From: CAHJXF01 sp038240015
GTDB lineage: Bacteria > Pseudomonadota > Gammaproteobacteria > Burkholderiales > Burkholderiaceae_D
Reading direction: 5' to 3'
Assembly: GCA_038240015.1 (NCBI GenBank)
Contig: JBBSEF010000037.1
Coordinates: 1 to 28,328, forward strand
Length of the DNA: 28,328 nucleotides
The notes beneath the pieces are model-generated. The model saw only the letters and a program-made list of their open reading frames with translations. It was not told where the DNA came from and searched no databases. A program made the position numbers and the translations under genes. Shown piece by piece: positions 14,081 to 21,026 of the stretch (the first letter of the stretch is position 1; each line of letters opens with the position of its first letter).

Positions 14081-15295
14081 ATGATTCCCGACGCTATATT
14101 GAATTTCCTCTCACACGGTCTGCTCGACTGGTCGGTCTGGAAAGTGGTCGTTGCCACGCTGGTCCTCACGCACATCACCATCGCCGGCGTGACCATCTAC
14201 CTGCATCGTTGCCAGGCGCATCGCGCTCTCGACTTGCATCCGACTGTTGCGCATTTCTTTCGCGCTTGGTTGTGGCTGACCACGGGTATGCAGACCAAGG
14301 AATGGGCTGCAATCCACCGCAAGCATCACGCCAAGTGCGAGACCGCCGAAGACCCGCACAGTCCGCAGACGCGCGGCATTCGCAAGGTGTTGTTCGAAGG
14401 CGCGGAGCTCTACATGTCCGAAGCGGAGAACCTCGAGACGCTGGAGAAGTACGGCCGCGGCACGCCCGAGGATTGGGTCGAGCGCAACGTCTACAGCAAG
14501 TTCTCGTGGCACGGTGTGGGTCTGATGCTGGTGATCAACTGGGGCTTGTTCGGCATTGGCCTGGGCACCACAGTGTGGGCCGTGCAGATGTTGTGGATCC
14601 CGATCTTTGCCGCGGGTGTCGTCAATGGCATCGGCCACTTCTCGGGTTATCGCAATTACGACTGCGCTGACGCGAGCCGCAACATCGTGCCTTGGGGCAT
14701 CCTCATCGGCGGTGAAGAGTTGCACAACAATCACCACACCTTCGCAACGTCCGCGAAGCTCTCGTCGCGCTGGTATGAATTTGATATCGGCTGGATGTAT
14801 ATCCGTATCCTGTCGGCGCTCAAGCTGGCGACCGTCAAGAAGATCGCGCCCAAGCCGCGCTTCGAATTGCCCCGCGCCAGCGTGGACCTCGAGAACCTCC
14901 AGGCCGTGATCGCGCATCGCTATGACGTGATGGCCAAGTACGCGAAATCGATCAAGCGTGCGTATCGGGAAGAGCTGGCTCGGCTCAAGATCGGTGTCGC
15001 CGATGGCGTCCCGTCGATCGAAGCGTCGCGCGTGAAGCAGGCGCGCCGCTGGTTGCACCGGGACGTGAGCCAGCTTTCACCGGCGCATCGCGGGCAGGTC
15101 GAAGGCGCCTTGGCCGAAAGCCCGATGCTCGCGAAGATCCATCAGATGCGCAGCGAACTCGCGGCCATCTGGGAGCGTTCGAGCGCGTCGAGCGAACAGT
15201 TGCTCGTGCAATTGCAGGACTGGTGCAAGCGCGCCGAAGAGAGCGGTGTGCGCGCGTTGCAGGAGTTCAGCTTGCGCTTGCGCAGCTATGCATAG
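14081..15295 (+). CDS. Membrane fatty acid desaturase (acyl-CoA desaturase type)
   Basis: Integral-membrane di-iron enzyme that introduces a double bond into saturated acyl chains, adjusting membrane fluidity. Three histidine boxes are present: HRCQAHRA (HxxxxH) near residue 42, HRKHHAKC (HxxHH) near 81, and HNNHH near 218. The hydrophobic segments around them are THITIAGVTIYL, FRAWLWLTTG and LMLVINWGLFGIGLGTTVW. The C-terminal 140 residues are a long charged, probably helical extension. The start ATG 14081 has ACGGAG six to seven bases upstream. A terminator hairpin follows at 15318. The regiospecificity is not provable; delta-9 is most likely from the family. Confidence 0.92.
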   Translation: MIPDAILNFLSHGLLDWSVWKVVVATLVLTHITIAGVTIYLHRCQAHRALDLHPTVAHFFRAWLWLTTGMQTKEWAAIHRKHHAKCETAEDPHSPQTRGIRKVLFEGAELYMSEAENLETLEKYGRGTPEDWVERNVYSKFSWHGVGLMLVINWGLFGIGLGTTVWAVQMLWIPIFAAGVVNGIGHFSGYRNYDCADASRNIVPWGILIGGEELHNNHHTFATSAKLSSRWYEFDIGWMYIRILSALKLATVKKIAPKPRFELPRASVDLENLQAVIAHRYDVMAKYAKSIKRAYREELARLKIGVADGVPSIEASRVKQARRWLHRDVSQLSPAHRGQVEGALAESPMLAKIHQMRSELAAIWERSSASSEQLLVQLQDWCKRAEESGVRALQEFSLRLRSYA

Positions 15296-15317
15296 ACGAC
15301 GGACTGCATGAAATACA

Positions 15318-15343
15318 AAAGGCCCGCGATGCGGGCCTTTTTA
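15318..15343. terminator. Bidirectional terminator between the desaturase gene and rpmG
   Basis: Perfect 10-bp stem AAAGGCCCGC / GCGGGCCTTT around GAT, with T-rich sequence on the plus side and A-rich sequence in mirror position. It sits 23 bp after the desaturase stop and 57 bp beyond the rpmG stop, so it can end both convergent transcripts. Confidence 0.88.
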
Positions 15344-15399
15344 TTCGGCGATGAAGACAGAGGCGAGTTCAGTCGCGAAGTCAGCCAATCGTCGGCCAC

Positions 15400-15555
15400 T
15401 CACTTGATCTTCGTTTCCTTGTAGGCCACGTGCTTGCGAGCCACGGGATCGAACTTCTTGATCTCGAGTTTTTCCGGCTTGGTCTTCTTGTTCTTGGTCG
15501 TCGTGTAGAAGTGACCCGTTCCCGCAGTCGATTCGAGTTTGATCTTGTCGCGCAT
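15400..15555 (-). CDS. rpmG: 50S ribosomal protein L33
   Basis: Small basic ribosomal protein of 51 residues, beginning MRDKIKLESTAGTGHFYTTT and ending HVAYKETKIK, the standard L33 layout. It lacks the CxxC zinc motifs, so it is the zinc-independent form. A GAGGA ribosome binding site precedes the ATG at 15555. It is 12 bp downstream of rpmB and co-transcribed with it, the usual proteobacterial rpmB-rpmG order. Confidence 0.96.
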   Translation of the reverse strand: MRDKIKLESTAGTGHFYTTTKNKKTKPEKLEIKKFDPVARKHVAYKETKIK

Positions 15556-15567
15556 GGTGATTCCTCT

Positions 15568-15804
15568 TCAGACCTTGACGCCGCGTGCGCGCATGCCTGC
15601 GAGCACTTCGTCGATGCCGTTCTTGTCGATCGTGCGCAGACCCGCATTGGTCAAGCGCAGGCTCACCCAGCGATTTTCGCTCTCGACGAAGAAGCGGCGG
15701 TTCTGCAAGTTGGGCAGAAAGCGCCGCTTGGTTTTGTTGTTGGCGTGGGAAACGTTATTGCCGACCATCGGCTTTTTCCCTGTAACTTGACAGACGCGTG
15801 CCAT
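15568..15804 (-). CDS. rpmB: 50S ribosomal protein L28
   Basis: Ribosomal protein of 78 residues beginning MARVCQVTGKKPMVGNNVSH, an unmistakable L28 start, and ending DEVLAGMRARGVKV. An ATG further upstream would add 26 residues, but the start at 15804 has a strong GGAGGTG six bases before it and fits the family length. A good promoter lies upstream at 15870-15898. Confidence 0.97.
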   Translation of the reverse strand: MARVCQVTGKKPMVGNNVSHANNKTKRRFLPNLQNRRFFVESENRWVSLRLTNAGLRTIDKNGIDEVLAGMRARGVKV

Positions 15805-15869
15805 GTTCGGCACCTCCACGAACATCCCGTCGCCGCAGAGGCGTCGGGAAAAGTTGGACAAAGACCGCG

Positions 15870-15898
15870 ATTCTAGCGGCAAAGTGAGTTTCGATCAA
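15870..15898 (-). promoter_or_regulatory. Sigma-70 type promoter of rpmB-rpmG
   Basis: On the minus strand, -35 TTGATC (15893-15898) and -10 TAGAAT (15870-15875) are separated by exactly 17 bp. The predicted transcript start is about 60 bp upstream of the rpmB start codon. Confidence 0.75.
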
Positions 15899-15913
15899 AC
15901 GCCTGTTGTCGTT

Positions 15914-15934
15914 CCCTCCCCTTCAAGCGGAGGG
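15914..15934. repeat. CCCTCC/GGAGGG palindromic repeat, copy 3
   Basis: Inverted repeat CCCTCC (15914-15919) and GGAGGG (15929-15934), followed by CTGGGATGGGATGGG. It lies just beyond the 3' end of radC. Confidence 0.6.
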
Positions 15935-15954
15935 CTGGGATGGGATGGGTTGGA

Positions 15955-16629
15955 CTACAGCTTCCCGTGTTCTGTAAACGCATACACCTGCCCACCCGCG
16001 ACGATGAAGTGGTCGAGCGTGCAGATATCGACCAGATCGAGCGCCGCCTTCAATGCGGCCGTGAGCATCTCGTCCGCGCGGCTCGGCTCGGCTACTCCCG
16101 ACGGTTGGTTGTGCGCGAACACGACCGCGGCCGCATTGACTTCGAGCGCGCGTTTGACGACCTCGCGCGGATAGACGCTGGTCTGCGCGAGTGTTCCGCG
16201 AAACAGTTCTTCGCTGGCAAGCAGGCGATGCTGGGCGTCGAGGAAGAGAGCGAGAAAGACTTCGTGCGGCCTGGTGCCGATGTTGAGCCTGAGGTAATCG
16301 CGCACGGTGCTCGGTGAAGACAACATGGGCCGCTCGATCAAGACCTCGCCAAGCGAGCGACGCATCATCTCGAGGACCGCCTGCAATTGCGCGAAGCGCG
16401 CGGGGCCGAGGCCGGCTATCGTGCAGAAACTGGTCTGCGACGCCGCGAAGAAACCGCTCAAGCCGCCGAATCGCGACAGGCACTCGCGTGCGACGTCGAC
16501 GACGGTTCGCCCGGGGGTGCCCGTCCGTAAAAAAAGTGCGAGCAATTCGGCATCCGACAAGGCCTGTGCGCCGTACTTGAAAAGGCGCTCGCGCGGTCGC
16601 TCGGTTTCGGGCCAGTCTGTAATGGGCAA
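15955..16629 (-). CDS. radC: RadC family protein (JAB/MPN domain), altered metal motif
   Basis: Protein of 224 residues, the standard RadC length. The N-terminal helix-hairpin-helix part (PRERLFKYGAQALSDAELLA, then IAGLGPARFAQLQAVLE) precedes a JAB/MPN metalloprotease-like domain (EVFLALFLDAQHRLL). The JAMM metal motif reads H173-N-Q175-P-S-G ... S-R-A-D186, whereas the family normally has HNHPSG, so the second metal-binding His is Gln here. The codon is CAA, one base from a His codon. The role of RadC is not settled; the old DNA-repair assignment was withdrawn. The gene is convergent with nothing and sits upstream of rpmB on the same strand. It starts about 58 bp from the divergent fkpB. Confidence 0.92.
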   Translation of the reverse strand: MPITDWPETERPRERLFKYGAQALSDAELLALFLRTGTPGRTVVDVARECLSRFGGLSGFFAASQTSFCTIAGLGPARFAQLQAVLEMMRRSLGEVLIERPMLSSPSTVRDYLRLNIGTRPHEVFLALFLDAQHRLLASEELFRGTLAQTSVYPREVVKRALEVNAAAVVFAHNQPSGVAEPSRADEMLTAALKAALDLVDICTLDHFIVAGGQVYAFTEHGKL

Positions 16630-16687
16630 GCAAACTCCCGCGTTCGTTAGAATGTCGGTCTTTCACTCGCAAGCGCGAGCGTTTCGA

Positions 16688-17164
16688 ATGTCTTCGAATG
16701 GATTGTCCAACCCAGCGCGGCCTCCCCACGTGATCGCCGACTCTTACCTGACGCTGCACTATCGCGTGGGCGTACTCGAGTCGAACGGTGAAGACATCAT
16801 CAGCACGTTCGACGCGCGACCTGCCACGCTGCAACTCGGCTCGGGCCAACTGTCTCCGGCGCTCGAGGATCGCTTGATCGGCTTGTCGCAAGGCGCGCAT
16901 CGCGTCTTTGAACTCGCCTCGGGTGTAGCCTTCGGGCCGCGCAATCCCGATCTGGTTCAGCGCGTGGCCCGCAAGCTGCTCGAACAAGAGAGCGCAACGA
17001 CCGACTATGTACCGGGTGATGTGGTCGAGTTCAATGCGCCGGGTGGGGGACGCTATGCGGGAGTCTTTCGGGCGATTGACAACGACTATGCGACCTTCGA
17101 TTTCAATCATCCGCTGGCTGGGCAGGCGGTGCGGTTCGAGGTCGAGATCCTGGAAATACTCTGA
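16688..17164 (+). CDS. fkpB: FKBP-type peptidyl-prolyl isomerase, FkpB/SlpA-like
   Basis: Cytoplasmic proline isomerase/chaperone of about 158 residues. The family layout is visible: SYLTLHYRVGVLESNGEDI, then the substrate-covering flap, then LQLGSGQLSPALEDRLIGL and a final NHPLAGQAVRFEVEILEIL. The insert-in-flap region has HRVFELASGVAFGPRNPD. An in-frame ATG lies further upstream at 16652, but TAGAAT at 16648-16653 looks like a -10 element, so I start at 16688. The stop overlaps the ispH start as ATGA. The fkpB-ispH pair is conserved in many proteobacteria. Confidence 0.9.
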   Translation: MSSNGLSNPARPPHVIADSYLTLHYRVGVLESNGEDIISTFDARPATLQLGSGQLSPALEDRLIGLSQGAHRVFELASGVAFGPRNPDLVQRVARKLLEQESATTDYVPGDVVEFNAPGGGRYAGVFRAIDNDYATFDFNHPLAGQAVRFEVEILEIL

Positions 17165-18168
17165 TGAGTGATTCGATTTCTGACATGCTGGTCTCGAGCA
17201 TCGATCGCGAACTCCTGCTCGCTCAGCCGCGCGGTTTTTGCGCCGGTGTCGATCGCGCAATCGAGATCGTCGAACGCGCGCTGTCGCGTTTCGGCGCGCC
17301 GATCTATGTGAAGCACGAGATCGTGCATAACCAATATGTCGTCGATGACTTGCGTGCGAAGGGCGCGGTCTTCATCGAGGACCTGAAGGATGTGCCCGAG
17401 GGACACACGGTCGTCTTCAGCGCTCACGGCGTCTCGCAGGCGGTTCGCGCCGAAGCCGACGCGCTCGGACTCACCGTGTTCGATGCCACCTGTCCGCTGG
17501 TGACGAAGGTCCACGTCGAGGTCGCGAAGATGCGCGCCGACGAGCGCGAGATCATCATGGTCGGCCACAAGGGCCATCCCGAAGTCGAAGGGACGATGGG
17601 GCAGGCCAATGAAGGCATTCATCTCGTCGAGACGGTCGATGATGTTGCGCGTCTCATCGTGCGCGATCCGGACAAGCTGGCGTACGTGACGCAGACCACG
17701 CTGTCGGTCGATGACGCCGCCGAGGTCACAGGCGCATTGAAACGGCGCTTCCCAACGATTCTCGAACCCAAGCGGGGCGACATCTGCTATGCGACGCAGA
17801 ACCGCCAGGACGCGGTCAAGTTCATGGCGCCGCAGTGCGATTTGATCATAGTGATCGGCAGCCCCGCGAGTTCCAACAGCAATCGCCTGCGCGAAGTCGG
17901 CGCGCGCATGGGGGTCGAAGCCTACATGGTCGAGGACGCATCGCAGCTCGATCCCGCATGGCTCGCGGGCAAGCGGCGCGTGGGCATCACGGCCGGTGCG
18001 TCGGCGCCGGAAATACTTGTGCTCGAGCTGATCGCGGCGTTGAAGAAGCACGGCGTCGCATCCGTGCGCAAACTCAGCGGCGTCGAGGAGAGTGTGCGTT
18101 TTCCGTTGCCGCCGGGACTGGGCGGCAATATCGATCGCGGCAGCACCATCGGATCGATCGCGAATTGA
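17164..18168 (+). CDS. ispH: 4-hydroxy-3-methylbut-2-enyl diphosphate reductase IspH
   Basis: Last enzyme of the MEP pathway, an iron-sulfur protein that reduces HMBPP to IPP and DMAPP. The three cluster cysteines are in place: C26 (PRGFCAGVDRAIEIVERAL), C110 (DATCPLVTKVH) and C208 (GDICYATQNRQDAV). Other family motifs are GHKGHPEVEGTMGQ and SPASSNSNRLREV. At 334 residues it is full length, with a short N-terminal extension before LLLAQPRGFCAG. It is translationally coupled to fkpB. A 14-bp repeat begins at its stop codon. Confidence 0.97.
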   Translation: MSDSISDMLVSSIDRELLLAQPRGFCAGVDRAIEIVERALSRFGAPIYVKHEIVHNQYVVDDLRAKGAVFIEDLKDVPEGHTVVFSAHGVSQAVRAEADALGLTVFDATCPLVTKVHVEVAKMRADEREIIMVGHKGHPEVEGTMGQANEGIHLVETVDDVARLIVRDPDKLAYVTQTTLSVDDAAEVTGALKRRFPTILEPKRGDICYATQNRQDAVKFMAPQCDLIIVIGSPASSNSNRLREVGARMGVEAYMVEDASQLDPAWLAGKRRVGITAGASAPEILVLELIAALKKHGVASVRKLSGVEESVRFPLPPGLGGNIDRGSTIGSIAN

Positions 18169-18202
18169 ATCGCACGCATTGAATCGCACGTATTGAATCG
18201 AG
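18164..18202. repeat. 14-bp tandem repeat between ispH and maiA
   Basis: ATTGAATCGCACGC (18164-18177), ATTGAATCGCACGT (18178-18191) and a partial ATTGAATCGAG (18192-18202). The first unit contains the ispH stop codon. Two of the 14 positions or fewer vary between units. Confidence 0.75.
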
Positions 18203-18247
18203 CTCGAATCGGCGCCGTGCGAATCGAACCAGCGAAGGCCACGCACC

Positions 18248-18904
18248 ATGAAGCTCTACAATTACTTTCGAAGCTCCGCGTCGTTTCGCGTGCGTATCGC
18301 GCTCAACCTCAAGGAGCTTCCCTACGACTATCGGGCTATCCATCTGCTGAAGAACGGCGGCGAGCAGCTCACGCCCGAGTTCCGCGAGATGAACCCCGAC
18401 GCGTTGGTGCCGGTATTGATCGACGACACTCGTGAGCCGCAGCTCACGCTCACGCAATCGCTCGCGATCGTCGAATATCTCGATGAGACCAATCCCGAGC
18501 CACCGCTCTTGCCGCGCGAGGCGAGTGAACGCGCGCGCGTTCGTGCGCTTGCCCTGGGCATCGCGTGCGACATTCATCCGCTCAACAATCTTCGTGTGCT
18601 GCGCTATCTCGTCAAGACGCTGGGCATAGCTGAAGACGCGAAGAACGCGTGGTATCGGCATTGGGTCGAGAGCGGACTCGATGCGATCGAGGCACAACTG
18701 GCGTCATCGACGATGACCGGCCGGTTCTGTCATGGCGATACGCCGACGCTGGCCGACGTGACGCTGGTTCCGCAGATCTTCAACGGTCAACGCGTGAACT
18801 GCGACTTCACGGCGATGCCGACGGTGATGCGCATCTTCGACGCGTGCATGCAACTGGACGCATTTCAACGCGCCGTCCCCGCGTTGCAGCCCGACGCAGA
18901 GTGA
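18248..18904 (+). CDS. maiA: Maleylacetoacetate isomerase (zeta-class GST)
   Basis: Glutathione-dependent isomerase that converts maleylacetoacetate to fumarylacetoacetate in tyrosine/homogentisate breakdown. The zeta-class motif YNYFRSSASFRVRIALNLK occupies the N-terminus, with the catalytic Ser in SSAS. A thioredoxin-like domain (about 1-80, including LTQSLAIVEYLDETNP) is followed by a helical domain with the binding-pocket text CHGDTPTLADVTLVPQIFN. The length of 218 residues is normal. No fumarylacetoacetase or homogentisate dioxygenase is adjacent, so the pathway context is not confirmed here. Confidence 0.92.
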   Translation: MKLYNYFRSSASFRVRIALNLKELPYDYRAIHLLKNGGEQLTPEFREMNPDALVPVLIDDTREPQLTLTQSLAIVEYLDETNPEPPLLPREASERARVRALALGIACDIHPLNNLRVLRYLVKTLGIAEDAKNAWYRHWVESGLDAIEAQLASSTMTGRFCHGDTPTLADVTLVPQIFNGQRVNCDFTAMPTVMRIFDACMQLDAFQRAVPALQPDAE

Positions 18905-18920
18905 CCGTTCAGCGTTCGCG

Positions 18921-18949
18921 TTTGCGCGAGTCGAACCTGTCCGTATAAT
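18921..18949 (+). promoter_or_regulatory. Promoter of tRNA-Thr
   Basis: TATAAT at 18944-18949 with TTGCGC at 18922-18927 (16-bp spacing) or TTTGCG at 18921-18926 (17 bp). The GC-rich GCGCGC just after the -10 resembles the discriminator of stringently controlled stable-RNA promoters. The mature tRNA begins 17 bp further on. Confidence 0.7.
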
Positions 18950-18966
18950 TGCGCGCTCGGCAGTAC

Positions 18967-19042
18967 GCCGCTGTAGCTCAGTCGGTAGAGCAGCGCATTC
19001 GTAATGCGAAGGTCGACAGTTCGATTCCGTCCAGCGGCACCA
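18967..19042 (+). tRNA. tRNA-Thr (anticodon CGT)
   Basis: A 76-base tRNA with encoded CCA. The acceptor stem GCCGCTG pairs with CAGCGGC (19032-19038), the D arm is GCTCAGTCGGTAGAGC, and the anticodon loop TTCGTAA carries CGT, reading ACG. The T arm contains GTTCGATTC. The anticodon stem GCGCA/TGCGA has a G-A mismatch at its outer (27-43) pair; all else is canonical. It marks the boundary between the housekeeping and patchwork parts. Confidence 0.96.
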
Positions 19043-19165
19043 AAATTCATCTTGATTTACAGGGGGCTTGGCGACTGTCAGTCCCTTTTTGTTTCATCAG
19101 TGCCGAGTCGTTTTTAGATTTAGGAAGTAACCTAGGAGTGAATGGCGAGTGGTGCCAAAATTCAT
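19036..19165. other. Direct repeat of the tRNA-Thr 3' end (possible att scar)
   Basis: The end of the tRNA plus its flank, GGCACCAAAATTCAT (19036-19050), recurs 115 bp later as GGTGCCAAAATTCAT (19151-19165). The two copies are identical over the last 11 bases and differ by two transitions before that. tRNA 3' ends are common integration sites, and accessory sequence begins here. Confidence 0.45.
19061..19090 (+). terminator. Possible terminator after tRNA-Thr
   Basis: AGGGGGCT and AGTCCCT can form an imperfect stem with a bulged G, and the second arm runs into a T5 tract. It lies about 20 bp beyond the tRNA. The stem is weak. Confidence 0.35.
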
Positions 19166-19272
19166 GCGGTATCGATGCGCTCTACTGGGAGGTTCGATGG
19201 ACTTTGCAGAATAAGAATACGAGCACACGCAAGTTCAGTTTCGCAGGCTGCTATCGAGGCCACCCTGCAGCC

Positions 19273-19695
19273 ATGAACTCAATATCGAAGCTGTTGGCGA
19301 CCCCTGAATGGTGGTTCACCGTCGTCGTGGTCGGCTTTGTCTTGACCGTACTAGCAGCATTCGTTAAGGATTCGTGCGCGGCGGCATCTCTGCCGGACCG
19401 CTGCCTGCGCACACCCGAGAAGACCGAGACCCTGCAGGTCGCCTTCTTCATCGGCAGACTCGCCGGCAAATACCAACACACCGAGCGCATGAAGCAGCGC
19501 ATCGACAGTGCCGAAGTCCGAGCGCTCTACGGTCGTCGCTTCGCAACCGTCGAACCGGTGTTCGCCAATCTGCGGCACAACAAGCGACTCGATCGCTTCA
19601 CCTTGCGCGGTCAGGCCAAGGTCGATGGACAGTGGACGCTGTTCGCCCTCGTGCACAACATCGAGAAGCTTGCGCATCACGGCTATGCGCAGTGA
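19273..19695 (+). pseudogene. Chimera: start of a small membrane protein fused to IS1182-type transposase C-terminus
   Basis: Open frame of 140 codons made of two unrelated pieces. Codons 1-33 or so encode a short membrane segment (LLATPEWWFTVVVVGFVLTV). From about codon 35 on, the text RCLRTPEKTETLQVAFF, RALYGRRFATVEPVFANLR and FTLRGQAKVDGQW with VHNIEKLAHHG is the C-terminal end of an IS1182-family DDE transposase. Most of the transposase is missing, so it cannot be active. The two pieces join in frame near base 19,370. The IS was probably inserted in or recombined with a small accessory gene and then largely deleted. The 230 bases before it hold no recognisable gene. Confidence 0.75.
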
Positions 19696-19843
19696 GTAAA
19701 AGAGCCAAAGCGCTCCAAATTGCGCAACCACGTTCGCGACCATCTCGCGGTTAAATCAAGCATCGCCAATATCTGAATCAAATGTTCGGACCCCGCGAGC
19801 CCTCGTTGAACAATTACCGCTTTAAATATCTGTTTATCTACAG

Positions 19844-19906
19844 CTTCAACGAATTAGTTAAGACGCAGCCGCCAGATTGGCGGCTGGCTTGAACGACGGG
19901 TTAGGT
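19844..19906 (-). repeat. Integron attC-like site 1
   Basis: On the minus strand the site begins with ACCTAAC, matching the cassette core RYYYAAC, and ends with GTTGAAG (core GTTRRRY except the last base). Between them a perfect 8-bp stem CAGCCGCC/GGCGGCTG surrounds a five-base loop. The flanking GTTCAAG/CTTAAC pair with one extra base, which looks like the extrahelical base typical of attC. The core overlaps the stop codon of the gene fragment before it, the usual cassette layout. Confidence 0.7.
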
Positions 19907-20059
19907 CGCTTTCTCACCTAGGACCTTCCATTCTTGATTGCCCACCAAGGTGGACGTGCGTAGGTCCAGTTCGGCATAGCCATCGATTGCTCGAATGGCT
20001 TTCTTGATCGCAGGAGCGAGCGCCTTGGCGAGCCACGGGCTTAGGGTAATGCGCTTGAA
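19901..20059 (-). pseudogene. 5'-truncated cassette gene, unknown product
   Basis: Frame of 52 codons between two attC-like sites, ending at the TAA inside the first attC core. It reads as good coding sequence (PWLAKALAPAIKKAIRAI, then DLRTSTLVGNQEWKVLG) but has no start codon, because the frame is closed by TGA inside the preceding attC stem region. The expected outer core of that attC is also missing, so one deletion seems to have removed both the attC end and the gene start. I do not recognise the product. Confidence 0.5.
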
Positions 20060-20100
20060 TCAGCGGCGGCGAAGCCGTCCGCTGGAACGGCGGGTTAGGT
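20052..20100 (-). repeat. Integron attC-like site 2 (half site)
   Basis: On the minus strand ACCTAAC (20100-20094) opens the site and contains the stop of the cassette gene before it. The stem CAGCGG-A-CGGC / GCCG-CCGCTG around TTC is perfect apart from one bulged A, a hallmark of attC hairpins. The closing GTTRRRY core is absent: GATTCAAGCG is followed by CATTACCC. Confidence 0.65.
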
Positions 20101-20577
20101 CCGACCATTGAGCGCAGCGGCCATCATCTCTGCGTCTTCCTTTGATAAGAAGAGAAAGGTAAGCGTACACGCGCCAAAGTCGCGCTCTAACTCTCGCATA
20201 CGAATTGGATGATTTCCCCCGTGGAAACGCATGGGCGAGGTTGCTTCGTACGGCAGTTGATAGACCCCGAACGTCGCCGGCTCAGTGTACCGACCACTTG
20301 CGACGACGTCCGAGGGTTTGATGGCTCGTCCAACGATTGTCTGCATTTCACGCATTCCTTGCGCAGAAGAGGCCCACCCCTCACAATTGAATTCGTGCCA
20401 GGCGGTCGGCACCACTTCGACAACTCCGCGTCGAGCGCGCGGTCGATCTCCGGATCGTCCACGGCATTCCACCGACCGGCGAAGCGCGTGGCCAGTGTCG
20501 AAGAACGAATATTCAGGAGTGGCCAAAACCGGAGGCGACTCTGATGCAGCGCCGGAGAGACGATCCGGCCATTCCAT
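20095..20577 (-). CDS. Integron cassette gene, unknown product
   Basis: A frame of 160 codons (ATG 20577; GTG 20607 is an alternative) that ends inside an attC-like core, as cassette genes do. The C-terminal 100 residues look like genuine soluble protein (AWHEFNCEGWASSAQGMREM, then TFGVYQLPYEATSPMRFHGG and LFLSKEDAEMMAAALNG). Around residues 40-60 the frame is arginine-rich, while the neighbouring frame reads DDPEIDRALDAELSK with better codon use. A pair of compensating frameshifts is therefore possible there. No signal peptide, membrane segment or family is recognised. Confidence 0.5.
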   Translation of the reverse strand: MEWPDRLSGAASESPPVLATPEYSFFDTGHALRRSVECRGRSGDRPRARRGVVEVVPTAWHEFNCEGWASSAQGMREMQTIVGRAIKPSDVVASGRYTEPATFGVYQLPYEATSPMRFHGGNHPIRMRELERDFGACTLTFLFLSKEDAEMMAAALNGRT

Positions 20578-20630
20578 CTTCTGAGGGGCCGAGCGAATGC
20601 GAATCACGATTCAGGCGATGGTCGAGCGCG

Positions 20631-20915
20631 ATGACGGACACCCGGCGGCGACAGGTAGGTCTCGGTGTTGTCGAGGGAGAGGCGGAGGATTTACCTTCTT
20701 CCGACCTCGGGCTTTCTGTCCGTGAGACGCATGGTGTATTGCTGCGGCTCCACTCGTTGATTCTCAAGGAGCTAGTTGTAGTTTCTCAAGACGTTGTTCG
20801 CACAGGCGCTCGTTGCCGCAGTTGCGGCGAGTGGCTCGCAATCAAGGCCACCCAGTCGCTGCTCTACCGTACCGCTTTAGTATTGAACAATCTTCAAAAG
20901 TCGAATTCGTTATGA
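20631..20915 (+). CDS. Doubtful small ORF, unknown product
   Basis: A 94-codon frame (MTDTRRRQVGLGVVEGEA start; an in-frame ATG at 20544 would overlap the cassette gene). The second half (LRLHSLILKELVVVSQDVV, then CRSCGEWLAIKATQSLL) could be real protein with one CxxC. There is no clear ribosome binding site and nothing is recognised. The following 127 bases to the next gene are notably AT-rich and contain only a 17-codon ORF (20973-21026). Confidence 0.25.
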   Translation: MTDTRRRQVGLGVVEGEAEDLPSSDLGLSVRETHGVLLRLHSLILKELVVVSQDVVRTGARCRSCGEWLAIKATQSLLYRTALVLNNLQKSNSL

Positions 20916-21026
20916 AAAAGAATATTCAGATGAATTAATTCGAAGTCAAACGAAATCTTCGGGGACGATGAGATGGAAATAAAATTTAAAAGCAGTTCAA
21001 TCGAAACTCACACCATCCTTTTTTAA

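Noticed and set aside
19914..20108. 64-codon minus-strand ORF in the cassette region
   Set aside because: It runs through the attC-like hairpin and is in a different frame from the gene fragment with good coding character.
20513..20767. 84-codon minus-strand ORF upstream of the cassette gene
   Set aside because: Ser/Arg-rich, overlaps the cassette gene in another frame, and has no motif or start signal.
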